Source: Bdellovibrionaceae bacterium UBA2339
Lineage (GTDB): Bacteria > Bdellovibrionota > Bdellovibrionia > Bdellovibrionales > JAMPXM01
Assembly: GCA_002344785.1 (NCBI GenBank)
Contig: DDUL01000059.1
Coordinates: 1 to 30,130 of the forward strand
Direction of reading: 5' to 3'
Length of the DNA stretch: 30,130 nt
The translations under genes and the position numbers were made by a program. Shown here piece after piece: positions 7,556 to 15,340 of the stretch (position 1 is the stretch's first letter; each line of letters opens with the position of its first letter). The notes below the pieces were generated by a model. It was not told the DNA's origin. It made no database searches and saw nothing but the letters and a program-made list of their open reading frames with translations.

Positions 7556-8447
7556 GCGAATACTCGGTGCTTTGGGGAGAGGCTTGGCGGCGATCTTGCG
7601 TGCCTGCCCTGAGTCGCTGCGAATTTTCCTGGGTCGAATGCTGGGTTGGATCTGGTTTGATGTGTTACGCATCCGTCGCCAAGTCGCGATCGACAATATT
7701 CGAAAGGCTTATCCCGAATTGACCAAAAGCCAAGCGACGCAACTGGCGCGCCGGTCTTTGGAGCATATGGGGCGTGGTTTGATTGAGTTTGCGCTTTTCC
7801 CTGGCTTTACGCTCGCTGAAGCTGAAACGCGCTTTGTATTTGAAGGTGAGGAGCACATGCGATCGGCTTTGGCGCAGGGCCGAGGTGTTTTGATGCTGTC
7901 CTTACATTTGGGCAACGGTGACTTCACGGTCGCCGCACTTTCTCGACGCGGCTACAAAATCAATCTCATCTCCAAGTTGTTTCGCGCACAGTGGCTCAAC
8001 GAGTTGTGGTTCGGGATGCGCGCGGCGCATGGAACACGCTTCATCGCGCCAGAGAAGTCGAGCTTTGAGATTCTCAAGTCACTGCGGCGAGGCGAAATCG
8101 TCGCCTTCGTTCTCGATCAATTCATGGGACCGCCGATCGGTTGTCGCACGACCTTCTTTGGTCGGGAGGCCGGAACAGCCATGGGACTGGCCATTATGGC
8201 GGAGCGAACCGGCGCGCCGGTCGTGCCGTCCTACACCTATCGACTCGACGACGGTCGACACGTCTGTCGATTTGAGGCTCCGATTCCCTGGAACCCACAA
8301 GCTTCCTTGTCAGCCCACGACCAAGGGCCTGATGCCCATGCCGTCGCTGCCATGACTCAGGTTTACACAAGTAAGATAGAAGAAATCATTCGTCGGCATC
8401 CTGAGCAGTGGATGTGGATACATCGTCGATGGAAAAACTTCGGTTGA
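7539..8447 (+). CDS. lpxL: Lipid A biosynthesis late acyltransferase (LpxL/HtrB family)
   Basis: This family adds secondary acyl chains from acyl-ACP to Kdo-lipid A (or a precursor) at the inner membrane. The protein has 302 residues. There is an N-terminal amphipathic or hydrophobic segment (ILGALGRGLAAIL and LGRMLGWIWF) and then the family catalytic motif H-x4-D at HLGNGD (His123, Asp128). The segments VAFVLDQFMGP and ERTGAPVVPSYTYR match the usual D-Q and P-V-V-P blocks. ATG 7539 has AGGA upstream and overlaps the end of lpxK. Whether it is LpxL-, LpxM- or LpxP-like in chain and position specificity cannot be read from sequence. It is the only late acyltransferase in the window. Confidence 0.9.
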   Translation: MSSALKRILGALGRGLAAILRACPESLRIFLGRMLGWIWFDVLRIRRQVAIDNIRKAYPELTKSQATQLARRSLEHMGRGLIEFALFPGFTLAEAETRFVFEGEEHMRSALAQGRGVLMLSLHLGNGDFTVAALSRRGYKINLISKLFRAQWLNELWFGMRAAHGTRFIAPEKSSFEILKSLRRGEIVAFVLDQFMGPPIGCRTTFFGREAGTAMGLAIMAERTGAPVVPSYTYRLDDGRHVCRFEAPIPWNPQASLSAHDQGPDAHAVAAMTQVYTSKIEEIIRRHPEQWMWIHRRWKNFG

Positions 8448-8485
8448 GTTCAAAGCTTTCAGGGCGGGTCGAGACTTCGCGCTTC

Positions 8486-9511
8486 ATGCAGCGATCGGCG
8501 ATCGCATTCGCGCTGGTGATGCTGTTATCAGCTTGTGCCTCGCGCTTTTTACAAGTGGAAGGCTCAGAAAAAATTCTGAAGAACGAAGAGTTTGAAGCGG
8601 CCATTCAAGTCAAGGAAGTCGCCACGCCGACACCATTGCCGGAAGGCGCTTCTCCCACGCCGACGCCCAAACCGACCGCCACCCCAAAGCCTAAGCCGAC
8701 TCCGAAAGTGAAAGGCAAAAAGCCCGGTACGTCGACGAGCGCGGCTCCGAGTGCGCCGACACGACGTCAGCCGGAGCTGGAAGACGACGAGGGCTTCGAA
8801 GGTCGACGCCCCAAAGTCGATCCCTATCGCGCAGGTGAAGAGGTGAAGCTCAACATCTCTTATTTCGCTGTGGATGCTGGCGAGCTGATCTTAAAGACCA
8901 TGCCCATGGTGGAAGTGAACGGAAGATCGGCCTATCGTTTTCGCGCGGTCGCAAAAACGATTTCGGTGTTTGAGATGTTCTACAAAGTCGATGATTACGC
9001 CGAAGTCTACATGGACTATGAAACTCTCGAGCCCTTGAGCTACATGTTGTCGGTCAAAGAATCGAAGCTGCTTCGCGATGCTCGAGCCGTCCATGATAAG
9101 CAAAAGGGGCGCGTGTTCTTCTGGGACAAGAAAATCAAACCCGACAAATCCGTCGAAGAGAAAAAGCAAGACTGGGAGCTGCCGCCTTATGCGCAAAATA
9201 TCTTTTCGGCGCTTTGGTACATTCGTAGCTTCACGCTTTCAGTGGGCAAGAAGATCAAGATGCATCTCACTCACGAGAATGAGAATTTGATTGTCGAGTT
9301 CACTGTGCTTCGTAAGGAGAAGCTCAGCACCAAGGCTGGCCCGCTGGAAACATTCGTGGTGCGACCGACGGCGACGAAGGATGGCGAAGCCAAGAACATC
9401 GGCGACTCGCAGTTTTGGCTGACGGCGGATGAGCGAAAATACTTGGTGCGGATCGAGTCCAAAATCAAAATCGGGACGATCGTCGGGTCGCTGGAGTCCA
9501 TCAAGCCCTGA
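8486..9511 (+). CDS. DUF3108 domain lipoprotein
   Basis: I predict an outer-envelope lipoprotein of unknown function. Starting at ATG 8486 gives a compact lipoprotein signal (MQRSAIAFALVMLLSAC) with the lipobox Cys at residue 17. The frame is open further upstream to GTG 8408 and ATG 8429 inside the acyltransferase gene, but those starts would add a long polar tail. After the lipobox comes a low-complexity linker rich in Pro, Thr and Lys (about residues 45-90). A DUF3108-type beta-rich domain fills the rest: YRAGEEVKLNISYF, AGELILKTMP, ISVFEMFYKVDDYAE, SALWYIRS, and a closing GTIVGSLESI strand. DUF3108 proteins occur in envelope contexts; its place at the end of the lipid A operon suggests an outer-membrane or LPS-related role, by inference. 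Confidence 0.85.
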   Translation: MQRSAIAFALVMLLSACASRFLQVEGSEKILKNEEFEAAIQVKEVATPTPLPEGASPTPTPKPTATPKPKPTPKVKGKKPGTSTSAAPSAPTRRQPELEDDEGFEGRRPKVDPYRAGEEVKLNISYFAVDAGELILKTMPMVEVNGRSAYRFRAVAKTISVFEMFYKVDDYAEVYMDYETLEPLSYMLSVKESKLLRDARAVHDKQKGRVFFWDKKIKPDKSVEEKKQDWELPPYAQNIFSALWYIRSFTLSVGKKIKMHLTHENENLIVEFTVLRKEKLSTKAGPLETFVVRPTATKDGEAKNIGDSQFWLTADERKYLVRIESKIKIGTIVGSLESIKP

Positions 9512-9573
9512 GCCATTGTCTGGATTCGGAGCCTAGAGGCCTCTGGCCTACGGCGCTGAGCGTGCCGCTTCGC

Positions 9574-9579
9574 TATACT
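9574..9579 (+). promoter_or_regulatory. Possible -10 element directly before the glycosyltransferase start
   Basis: TATACT ends 6 bases before ATG 9586. If used, transcription would begin at about the A of the ATG, making a leaderless mRNA. No convincing -35 box is seen, so confidence is low. Confidence 0.2.
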
Positions 9580-9585
9580 GACTTC

Positions 9586-10788
9586 ATGTCCAAGACGAAA
9601 GAGTCTCAGGCTCCTCATCCCTCCGCGGTCGCGAACATTGATGCTGGGCCAATCAAATTACCCATCGATTGCCGACACTTCACCGGCTACAAGCCTTGCG
9701 GAAAAAGTGAGACTTGCGACAAAAGTTGCGCGGCCTATGAGCCCACAGGCGCGCGCGTGCTGCTGGTGCATCTGGGGGCGCTCGGTGCCGTCGTTCGATC
9801 GACGACTTTGCTGCCCGCCATTCGCCGCAAATATCCCAATGCGCACATCACTTGGGTGACGGATCGTCCAGCCGATGTGCTGCTTCGCCATCATCCGCTG
9901 ATTGATCGACTCATCACCACAGATGGCCGCGATCTGATTCAACTTCGCGCGCTTCGGTTCGACGTCGCACTCGTCATCGATAAGAGCATTGCCGCGGCGG
10001 GCGTGATGGCGATGACTGAAGCTGAGCAAGTTTTCGGCTTTCGCGTTGATCCAATGTCGGCGGCGATTTTGCCCGCAACACCAGCGGCCGATGAGCTTTG
10101 GCGCATTGGCCTGAGCGATCACCTCAAATTCCACGTGAATCGAAAGCCTGAGACGCAGCTGATGGTGGAAGCTCTTGAGCTTGGACCATGGCTTCGCGAC
10201 GCTTATCATCTGCAGCTGACCGAAGCTGAGCTGTCCGAGGCCGCGCGACGTCGACTCGCGTGGGGGCCGCGAGTGGTGGGATTGAACACGGGATGTGCGG
10301 CCACAATTCCTTTCAAAAAACTAAGCGTCGAAGGTCACGTGAAGCTCATTCACGAACTTCGCCGCCGAGATCCGGATGTGCGCATTGTTTTGTTGGGCGG
10401 ACGTGAAGACACGCAGAGAAATCGCCAGATCGCCGAACTCACAAATGTCATCGAGTCACCGACCGAGTCCGGCCTGCGCGATGGCATGATCTCGATGATG
10501 GCTTGTGATGTGGTGGTGAGCGGAGATTCCTTGGGTCTGCACATGGCCTTGGGCTTAGGCAAACGCGTCGTCGCGTGGTTCGGTCCGACTTGCGCCCACG
10601 AAATCGATCTCTACGACCGCGGGGCCAGTTTGATCACGCAGGCTCCGTGTTCGCCGTGCTGGAAGCGAAGCTGCGATAAGCCGGTGATGTGCTATGATTT
10701 GGTGTCTTTTTCTCAACTGGCCTCGTTGAGTGTTGCTTTGTTGTCGGAATGTCGCAGCCCGCAGCCCAGTCGCGAGCCTGAAGTATAA
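9586..10788 (+). CDS. Family 9 (heptosyltransferase-like) glycosyltransferase with cysteine clusters
   Basis: This is a 400-residue GT-B fold protein of the ADP-heptose:LPS heptosyltransferase family (GT9), expected to act on LPS core or another glycan at the cytoplasmic membrane. The N-terminal domain starts near ARVLLVHLGALGAVVRST and continues with YPNAHITWVTD. The C-terminal donor domain contains VVGLNTGC, VRIVLLGG and SGDSLGLHMALGLGKRVV, with WFGPT. Two features are odd. The Asp that follows Gly in the first loop of active heptosyltransferases (GD) is Ala68 here. Cysteines cluster at both ends: C29, C38, C44, C48, and C355, C358, C363, C369. The first ATG preceded by family-like sequence is 9586; a GTG at 9562 is possible. 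It may be a sugar transferase with altered chemistry, or a non-catalytic homologue. Confidence 0.85.
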   Translation: MSKTKESQAPHPSAVANIDAGPIKLPIDCRHFTGYKPCGKSETCDKSCAAYEPTGARVLLVHLGALGAVVRSTTLLPAIRRKYPNAHITWVTDRPADVLLRHHPLIDRLITTDGRDLIQLRALRFDVALVIDKSIAAAGVMAMTEAEQVFGFRVDPMSAAILPATPAADELWRIGLSDHLKFHVNRKPETQLMVEALELGPWLRDAYHLQLTEAELSEAARRRLAWGPRVVGLNTGCAATIPFKKLSVEGHVKLIHELRRRDPDVRIVLLGGREDTQRNRQIAELTNVIESPTESGLRDGMISMMACDVVVSGDSLGLHMALGLGKRVVAWFGPTCAHEIDLYDRGASLITQAPCSPCWKRSCDKPVMCYDLVSFSQLASLSVALLSECRSPQPSREPEV

Positions 10789-10940
10789 AAAAGCATGTCA
10801 TTTCGAATTCTTAAGTGGCCCGTGGCCTCGAACAGCCATTGCTCAGAATTTGGGCATCTCGACATTTAGATAAAGCGAAGTGCTTTCAAATACTTCAATT
10901 CGGTTTAGTCTGAGTCGCAACACTCAACGAGGCCAGTTGT

Positions 10941-12035
10941 ATGAGACTCACAGTGCAAACCGCCTTCCTCGGCGATGCCCTTCTCTCCATTCCACTTCTT
11001 CGCGCTTTGCGAGCCGATGCGCCCCTGCATCTCGTCGTGCGCAAAGGCCTTGCGGAGTTCTTCCGGAATGCGGAACTGGCCGATGAAGTTTTTGAAGTCG
11101 AGAAAGGTTCCGCCGCCAGCTACTCGGCTTTGGCGCGAACGCTGAGTGCGTATCGCTATCGGCAGATCTTTGCGGTGCACGAGTCGTTTCGTACGGCTCA
11201 CTTCGTTCGGTCGTTGAAGGCTGATGAGAAGATTGGTTTTCGAAAATGGTGGAGTCCTCTGTTTTGGGATCAGGCGCATGTTCGACCCAAGTCTTGGCCG
11301 GAGGCTTTGCGCGCACTTTCGCTTTTGCAGGCAAGGCCCGAGTGGCGCGAGCGTTTGCTGCATTGGCGGCAGATGTCGGAAGGAACCGAAGGCGGCGTGG
11401 GGGCGAACGGTGAGTTCGTAACCGTACCCGATTGGGCGCACATGCAAGTCAGCAAGCTGATGGGGCGCGCGCGAGCCTCGCGTGCGGTGATCGCACCGGG
11501 AAGTGTGTGGGCGACGAAGCGCTGGACGGAAGATGGCTTTGTCGAGGTTGCTCGCGCCTTGCGGGAACAAAACTTCGTTGAAGAGATCGTGTGGTCGGGC
11601 TCCAGAGATGAGGCGGAGCTTTGCACGCGGCTCGCGGAGCGAGTTGGTGGCCGATCGTTGGCGGGTGAGCTGAATATTTGGCAGACGGCTGAACTGATGG
11701 CGGAATCGAAACTCGTGATCAGCAATGACTCAGGTGCGCAGCACTTGGCTTGCACCTCGGACACACCCGTCGTCAGTATCTTTGGCCCGACAGTGTTGGA
11801 GTTTGGTTATCGGCCTTGGTCAAATCGCGCGCGTGTTGTGCAAGAAAGTGGGTCGAGTTCACCGGCAAAAGTCGGTGGGCGAATGTCCTGCCGACCCTGC
11901 GGCACGCACGGCGCTCGGCAATGTCCCATCGGCACGCATGCGTGCATGAAAAACGTGGAAGCTCAGATGGTCATTGAGGCGGTGAGGTCCGTGTTGTTGG
12001 ACTCGCGTGCCGAGCGTGAAGGCATTCGGCTGTGA
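10941..12035 (+). CDS. Family 9 glycosyltransferase (ADP-heptose:LPS heptosyltransferase-like)
   Basis: This 364-residue GT9 protein probably adds heptose, or a related sugar, to the LPS core. Unlike its neighbour at 9586 it keeps the catalytic-loop Asp (FLGD, Asp12). The donor-binding domain has VIAPGSVWATKRW, then the NDSGAQHLA signature and SIFGPT. The C-terminal region carries CRPCG and two further Cys (C317, C320, C328, C335), a pattern also found in the neighbouring GT9 protein. ATG 10941 has ACGAGG about 9 bases upstream. The 152-base spacer before it contains no gene, so it may have its own promoter. Its stop codon directly abuts the stop of the opposite-strand gene. Confidence 0.9.
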   Translation: MRLTVQTAFLGDALLSIPLLRALRADAPLHLVVRKGLAEFFRNAELADEVFEVEKGSAASYSALARTLSAYRYRQIFAVHESFRTAHFVRSLKADEKIGFRKWWSPLFWDQAHVRPKSWPEALRALSLLQARPEWRERLLHWRQMSEGTEGGVGANGEFVTVPDWAHMQVSKLMGRARASRAVIAPGSVWATKRWTEDGFVEVARALREQNFVEEIVWSGSRDEAELCTRLAERVGGRSLAGELNIWQTAELMAESKLVISNDSGAQHLACTSDTPVVSIFGPTVLEFGYRPWSNRARVVQESGSSSPAKVGGRMSCRPCGTHGARQCPIGTHACMKNVEAQMVIEAVRSVLLDSRAEREGIRL

Positions 12036-13445
12036 TCAACGAGTTGGGTTTTGTACGAACCCGCCGCGATTGTAGAAGGCATCACCCCAGCGAAGCATGA
12101 TGATATTGACAGCGTTACCGCCTCGTCCGCCTGCGCCTTGCGAGGTGACGACGGCGGCCGAGCCATCCGGCGCAATCGCTAAGCCAACAGCGTAAGGATC
12201 AACGGCGATGCGCGCGACCTCGCGAAGGCTTTGGGTTTCGACGGCAACAAGTTCAGAATCTCCGTTCATCGCCGCGAACACGACTTGTCCTGTGGGGTCG
12301 AGGCCAATGGTGCGTGCGCCTCGCCCAAGGCGAATGCTGGGCCAGCGCGGGCCCGCGATGCGTCGGCCGTTGGCGCTGAGGAGAGATCTCAGCAGCAAGT
12401 CTGTGCTCACCTTGCTCACCGTCCCTGAGACGTTGGAGGACGCATACACCGTCGCTCCATCAGGGGAGATCTCGAGGTGACGGGGAGTCGAAGCGATGTT
12501 GGTCACGGTGCCTAGATATTTTCGCGCCTCGATATCAAAGCCCGCGACACCGCCGCCACCCATGCGTGCGACAAACAAATATTTGGAGTCTTCAGTGAAC
12601 ACTGTACCGCGCAAGCAGAACCCACACGTGCGATCTCGATCCGTGCCGGCGAGCTCGCTTTGGTCGAGCTTTTGTTCGACGACAAGTTCGGTGACATACG
12701 TAAACTGCAATGGATCACCTGATGAGGTGTCGATGAGGCCGATGGTGTTGTTGCCCCAGTGGGTGATCGCGACATAGCGACCATCGGGAGATGCGGCAAC
12801 ATACTTCGGGATCGGGCCTGTCGGCATCACGCGCACGATGCGATCGTTTTGCGTGTCGATGATGGCGACAGCTGAGGGCGACTGCGCCGAAGCATCAAAA
12901 CTCCGTCGATAATAGGGAACCCAGAGCCAACGCCCGCCGTGCGAGAGCTCGCTTTCGACGGGTTTGCCGAGGAAGTGATTGGGGTTTCCACTTTGCGATT
13001 GGGCGAAGTAGGGATTGTTGAAGGCCTCGGATTCATTGCGAAACAAATCTTGGTTGCGCTCGTTGAATCGATGCGAGATGGAGCGAAGTTTGCGCAGATT
13101 GGGCCAAGAGTACACGACGGTGATCCCGCCCTCGAGCGAGTTGATGTAGAGCTTGGAGCCATCGGCAGAGAAGCGAGCGCTCTTGGGGCTATAGATTTCG
13201 CGATCCAAGATGTCGATCGGCAAACGTTGTTCGGTTGGAAAATTTCGAATGCGCGCAATGCTCTCCATGCTCAAAAAATCATTGGCGCCGGCGTGTGCCG
13301 AGCTTGCGAAACTCAGCGGGCTAAGTGCGAGCAAAAGTCCTGCGATGGCGGCAAGCTGTCTGGCTCCGGACGAGCGCTGGATGCGGCCGTCGCCTCGGTC
13401 TGGCCTGATGAGATTCGCAGATGACGAGTCTTGTTTGAAACGCAT
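12036..13445 (-). CDS. Exported YncE-like beta-propeller protein
   Basis: I predict a secreted or periplasmic propeller protein of 469 residues; no enzymatic motif is recognised. Repeating blades have the pattern of surface-layer/YncE-type (NHL- or cytochrome-cd1-like) propellers: AASPDGRYVAITHWGNNTIG, SPDGATVYASSNVSGTVS, LDPTGQVVFAAMNGDSE and APDGSAAVVTSQG. A CGFC motif lies in the loop coded near 12613-12626. The start at 13445 has AAGGTAGG just upstream and gives a long signal peptide: a polar ~29-residue n-region, the hydrophobic core QLAAIAGLLLALSP, and probable cleavage after AHA. An in-frame ATG at 13472 is an alternative. The stop codon abuts that of the + strand glycosyltransferase with no gap, so the two transcripts must overlap or end inside each other. 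Confidence 0.85.
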   Translation of the reverse strand: MRFKQDSSSANLIRPDRGDGRIQRSSGARQLAAIAGLLLALSPLSFASSAHAGANDFLSMESIARIRNFPTEQRLPIDILDREIYSPKSARFSADGSKLYINSLEGGITVVYSWPNLRKLRSISHRFNERNQDLFRNESEAFNNPYFAQSQSGNPNHFLGKPVESELSHGGRWLWVPYYRRSFDASAQSPSAVAIIDTQNDRIVRVMPTGPIPKYVAASPDGRYVAITHWGNNTIGLIDTSSGDPLQFTYVTELVVEQKLDQSELAGTDRDRTCGFCLRGTVFTEDSKYLFVARMGGGGVAGFDIEARKYLGTVTNIASTPRHLEISPDGATVYASSNVSGTVSKVSTDLLLRSLLSANGRRIAGPRWPSIRLGRGARTIGLDPTGQVVFAAMNGDSELVAVETQSLREVARIAVDPYAVGLAIAPDGSAAVVTSQGAGGRGGNAVNIIMLRWGDAFYNRGGFVQNPTR

Positions 13446-13633
13446 GCAGCCTACCTTGGGGCGGGTCGACATTGAGAGCCGCCAATGACCAGAGCCAACG
13501 ACGAGATTCAAAAGCTTCAGACTCGATGGCTGCAAATTTGGTGTCGAATCAAGGTGGGGATGCATCCGCAAGGCGATGGGGTGGTTCGGGGGGTTAAATC
13601 TAGCTGAGCGGCCTTTGGGGCGAAGGTCCGACA

Positions 13634-13673
13634 CCTCGGCCTGGCGGCAAGCCGAGGGCTCTCGTCAGAGCCC
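13634..13673. promoter_or_regulatory. Two adjoining inverted repeats in the propeller gene leader
   Basis: CCTCGGC-10 nt-GCCGAGG (13634-13657) and GGGCTCT-CGTC-AGAGCCC (13656-13673) are both perfect 7-bp stems that share two bases. TATAAT follows on the + strand (13674-13679). On the - strand this lies about 190-240 bases upstream of the propeller start, so it may be a structured leader, an attenuator or a bidirectional terminator. No long T-run follows on either strand. Confidence 0.4.
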
Positions 13674-13744
13674 TATAATTTCTGCGATGGCCGAGGCCGA
13701 AAATTGGCAGGCGGATGGAACAAGTGGGTCGGGCGCGGATCTTG

Positions 13745-13767
13745 GGCGCGCGGGGTGAGCGCGCGCC
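13745..13767 (-). terminator. GC-rich hairpin after the response regulator gene
   Basis: GGCGCGC and GCGCGCC pair perfectly around a 9-base loop, starting 11 bases past the regulator stop codon on the - strand. There is no T-run, so it may be a Rho-assisted end or a 3' stabilising hairpin. Confidence 0.4.
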
Positions 13768-13778
13768 GGTTCGGCGAC

Positions 13779-15197
13779 TCAGTCTTTGTACTCTTCGACG
13801 TTGATGCCGTAGCGTTTGATTTTGCGAAGCAGAGTGTTCTTGGGAATGTTCGCTTCTGCCACCGTCTTGTTGATTCGCCCCTTGTTGGCGCGAAGTGCGG
13901 AAATGATGAACTCCTTCTCGGCTTGCTCTTTGAAGGCTTCAAAATCCAGTGGGCCCTGTGCGCTGACTGTCGCAGCCTGCAAGGGCGCCATGTTTTCCTT
14001 GGCCTTTTGAATCAAGTGCTCCGGCAGCGCCGTGACGCTGATGCGATCACTGTTTTCCACGATGAACGCGCGCTCGATGACGTTCTCTAACTCGCGAATG
14101 TTGCCGGGCCAGCGATATTTGCGCAAAACATCCAGCGCCTCATCGCTGAGTCCGGTGATGGAACGCGAATGCTGTTTCGTGAAACGCTTGATGAAGTACT
14201 GACACAAGTTCGGCAAATCATCGATGCGATCGCGAAGCGGCGGCAAGAAGATGGGCATGACGTTGAGGCGATAGAACAAGTCTTCGCGAAAACTTCCGTC
14301 CTCAATCATTTTTTCGAGGTTGCGATTGGTTGCGGCGATGATGCGCGCATCGGTTTTGATCTCGCGAGCTGAGCCGACCGGCATGAACTTCTTCTCTTGC
14401 AACACGCGCAGCAGGCGAACTTGCATTTCTGGTCGAAGCTCAGCGACCTCGTCCAAAAAGATGGTGCCGTTATTGGCCAACTGAAATTTGCCGATCTTGC
14501 GTTCGTGAGCACCGGTGAAGGCGCCCTTTTCGTGGCCGAACAACTCGCTCTCCATGAGCGACTCGGGGATCGCGCCGCAATTGATAGCGATCATCGCGCC
14601 GGTTTTGCGGGGCGAGTTGTAGTGAATGGCTTTCGCGACCAGCTCTTTGCCGGTGCCGTTTTCGCCGCGAATGAGGACGGTCGTATCGACCTTGCAAAGC
14701 CGGTGAATGAGTTCGAACACATCGCGCATCTTTTTGGATGAGCCGACGAACTCGGAATCGATGTCGTCATCGAAAATCGGGTTGGAGAGCGCCAGGCGCG
14801 ACACCATTTCGCTCGCCTCGTGAGCGCGCGTGACCAATTCGATGAGGCGCTGGGGTTGCACCGGCTTTTCCATGTAGTCGTAGGCGCCCTCGCGAATCGC
14901 GGCGATGGCATCTTGGACATTGGAGTGTGCTGTCATCAAGACGACAAAAGTTTTGGGGTCGTGGGCTTTGATGAGCTTAAGGGCTTCAAGACCGGTGAGC
15001 TCGGGCATGCGCACGTCCATCAGCACAAGGTCCCAGTCGCCGCTTTTGAACTTCTGTACGGCCTCTTGCCCGTTGCTGGCTTCTTCAATGTCGAACTCGA
15101 AGCCGGGGATCGAGCCGCGCAAAATACTGATGACGGTCTTACGAAGCTCGGCCTCGTCGTCGACGATCAGAGCTGAGAGTCTTTTGTTCGTATTCAT
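13779..15197 (-). CDS. Sigma-54-dependent response regulator (NtrC family)
   Basis: This 472-residue transcriptional activator partners the kinase gene immediately upstream on the same strand. The receiver domain (about 1-125) has the acidic pocket VDDE and phospho-acceptor Asp61 in LVLMDVRMPE. The central AAA+ domain has Walker A GENGTGKE (178-185), the sigma-54-contacting loop GAFTGA (225-230) and Walker B IFLDE (246-250). The C-terminal Fis-type helix-turn-helix is at NKTVAEANIPKNTLLRKIKR. ATG 15197 is preceded by AAAAGGA at 6-base spacing, which decides the start against a longer open frame. All residues needed for an active enhancer-binding protein are kept. Its target promoters are unknown; none is evident in this window. 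Confidence 0.93.
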   Translation of the reverse strand: MNTNKRLSALIVDDEAELRKTVISILRGSIPGFEFDIEEASNGQEAVQKFKSGDWDLVLMDVRMPELTGLEALKLIKAHDPKTFVVLMTAHSNVQDAIAAIREGAYDYMEKPVQPQRLIELVTRAHEASEMVSRLALSNPIFDDDIDSEFVGSSKKMRDVFELIHRLCKVDTTVLIRGENGTGKELVAKAIHYNSPRKTGAMIAINCGAIPESLMESELFGHEKGAFTGAHERKIGKFQLANNGTIFLDEVAELRPEMQVRLLRVLQEKKFMPVGSAREIKTDARIIAATNRNLEKMIEDGSFREDLFYRLNVMPIFLPPLRDRIDDLPNLCQYFIKRFTKQHSRSITGLSDEALDVLRKYRWPGNIRELENVIERAFIVENSDRISVTALPEHLIQKAKENMAPLQAATVSAQGPLDFEAFKEQAEKEFIISALRANKGRINKTVAEANIPKNTLLRKIKRYGINVEEYKD

Positions 15198-15340
15198 GTT
15201 CCGTCCTTTTGCGGGGATCAGTCTCCCGCTTCTTGCCGACTCGCTGTACTGAAGCGTGGCGGGTCGTGCCGTGCCGAAAACTAACTCATGTCCTGCGCTT
15301 GCGCTCGAACTTTTACGCGCTCGCGCGAGGAACTTGGCCT

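Larger units (their letters stand above)
13446..13778. other. Intergenic stretch with three hairpins
   Basis: This ~330-base gap separates the end of the response regulator gene from the start of the propeller gene (both on the - strand). It holds two adjoining hairpins (13634-13673) with TATAAT beside them, and a GC-rich hairpin after the regulator stop (13745-13767). The short frame at 13576-13758 lacks a ribosome binding site or family resemblance. The promoter and 5' leader of the propeller gene probably lie here. Confidence 0.5.

Noticed and set aside
10789..10940. Promoter before the second glycosyltransferase
   Set aside because: TAGATA at 10867-10872 resembles a -10 box, but no -35 box at suitable spacing is present, so I do not annotate it.
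13576..13758. 60-codon + strand frame in the propeller-regulator gap
   Set aside because: No ribosome binding site, no family resemblance, and it runs through the hairpins.
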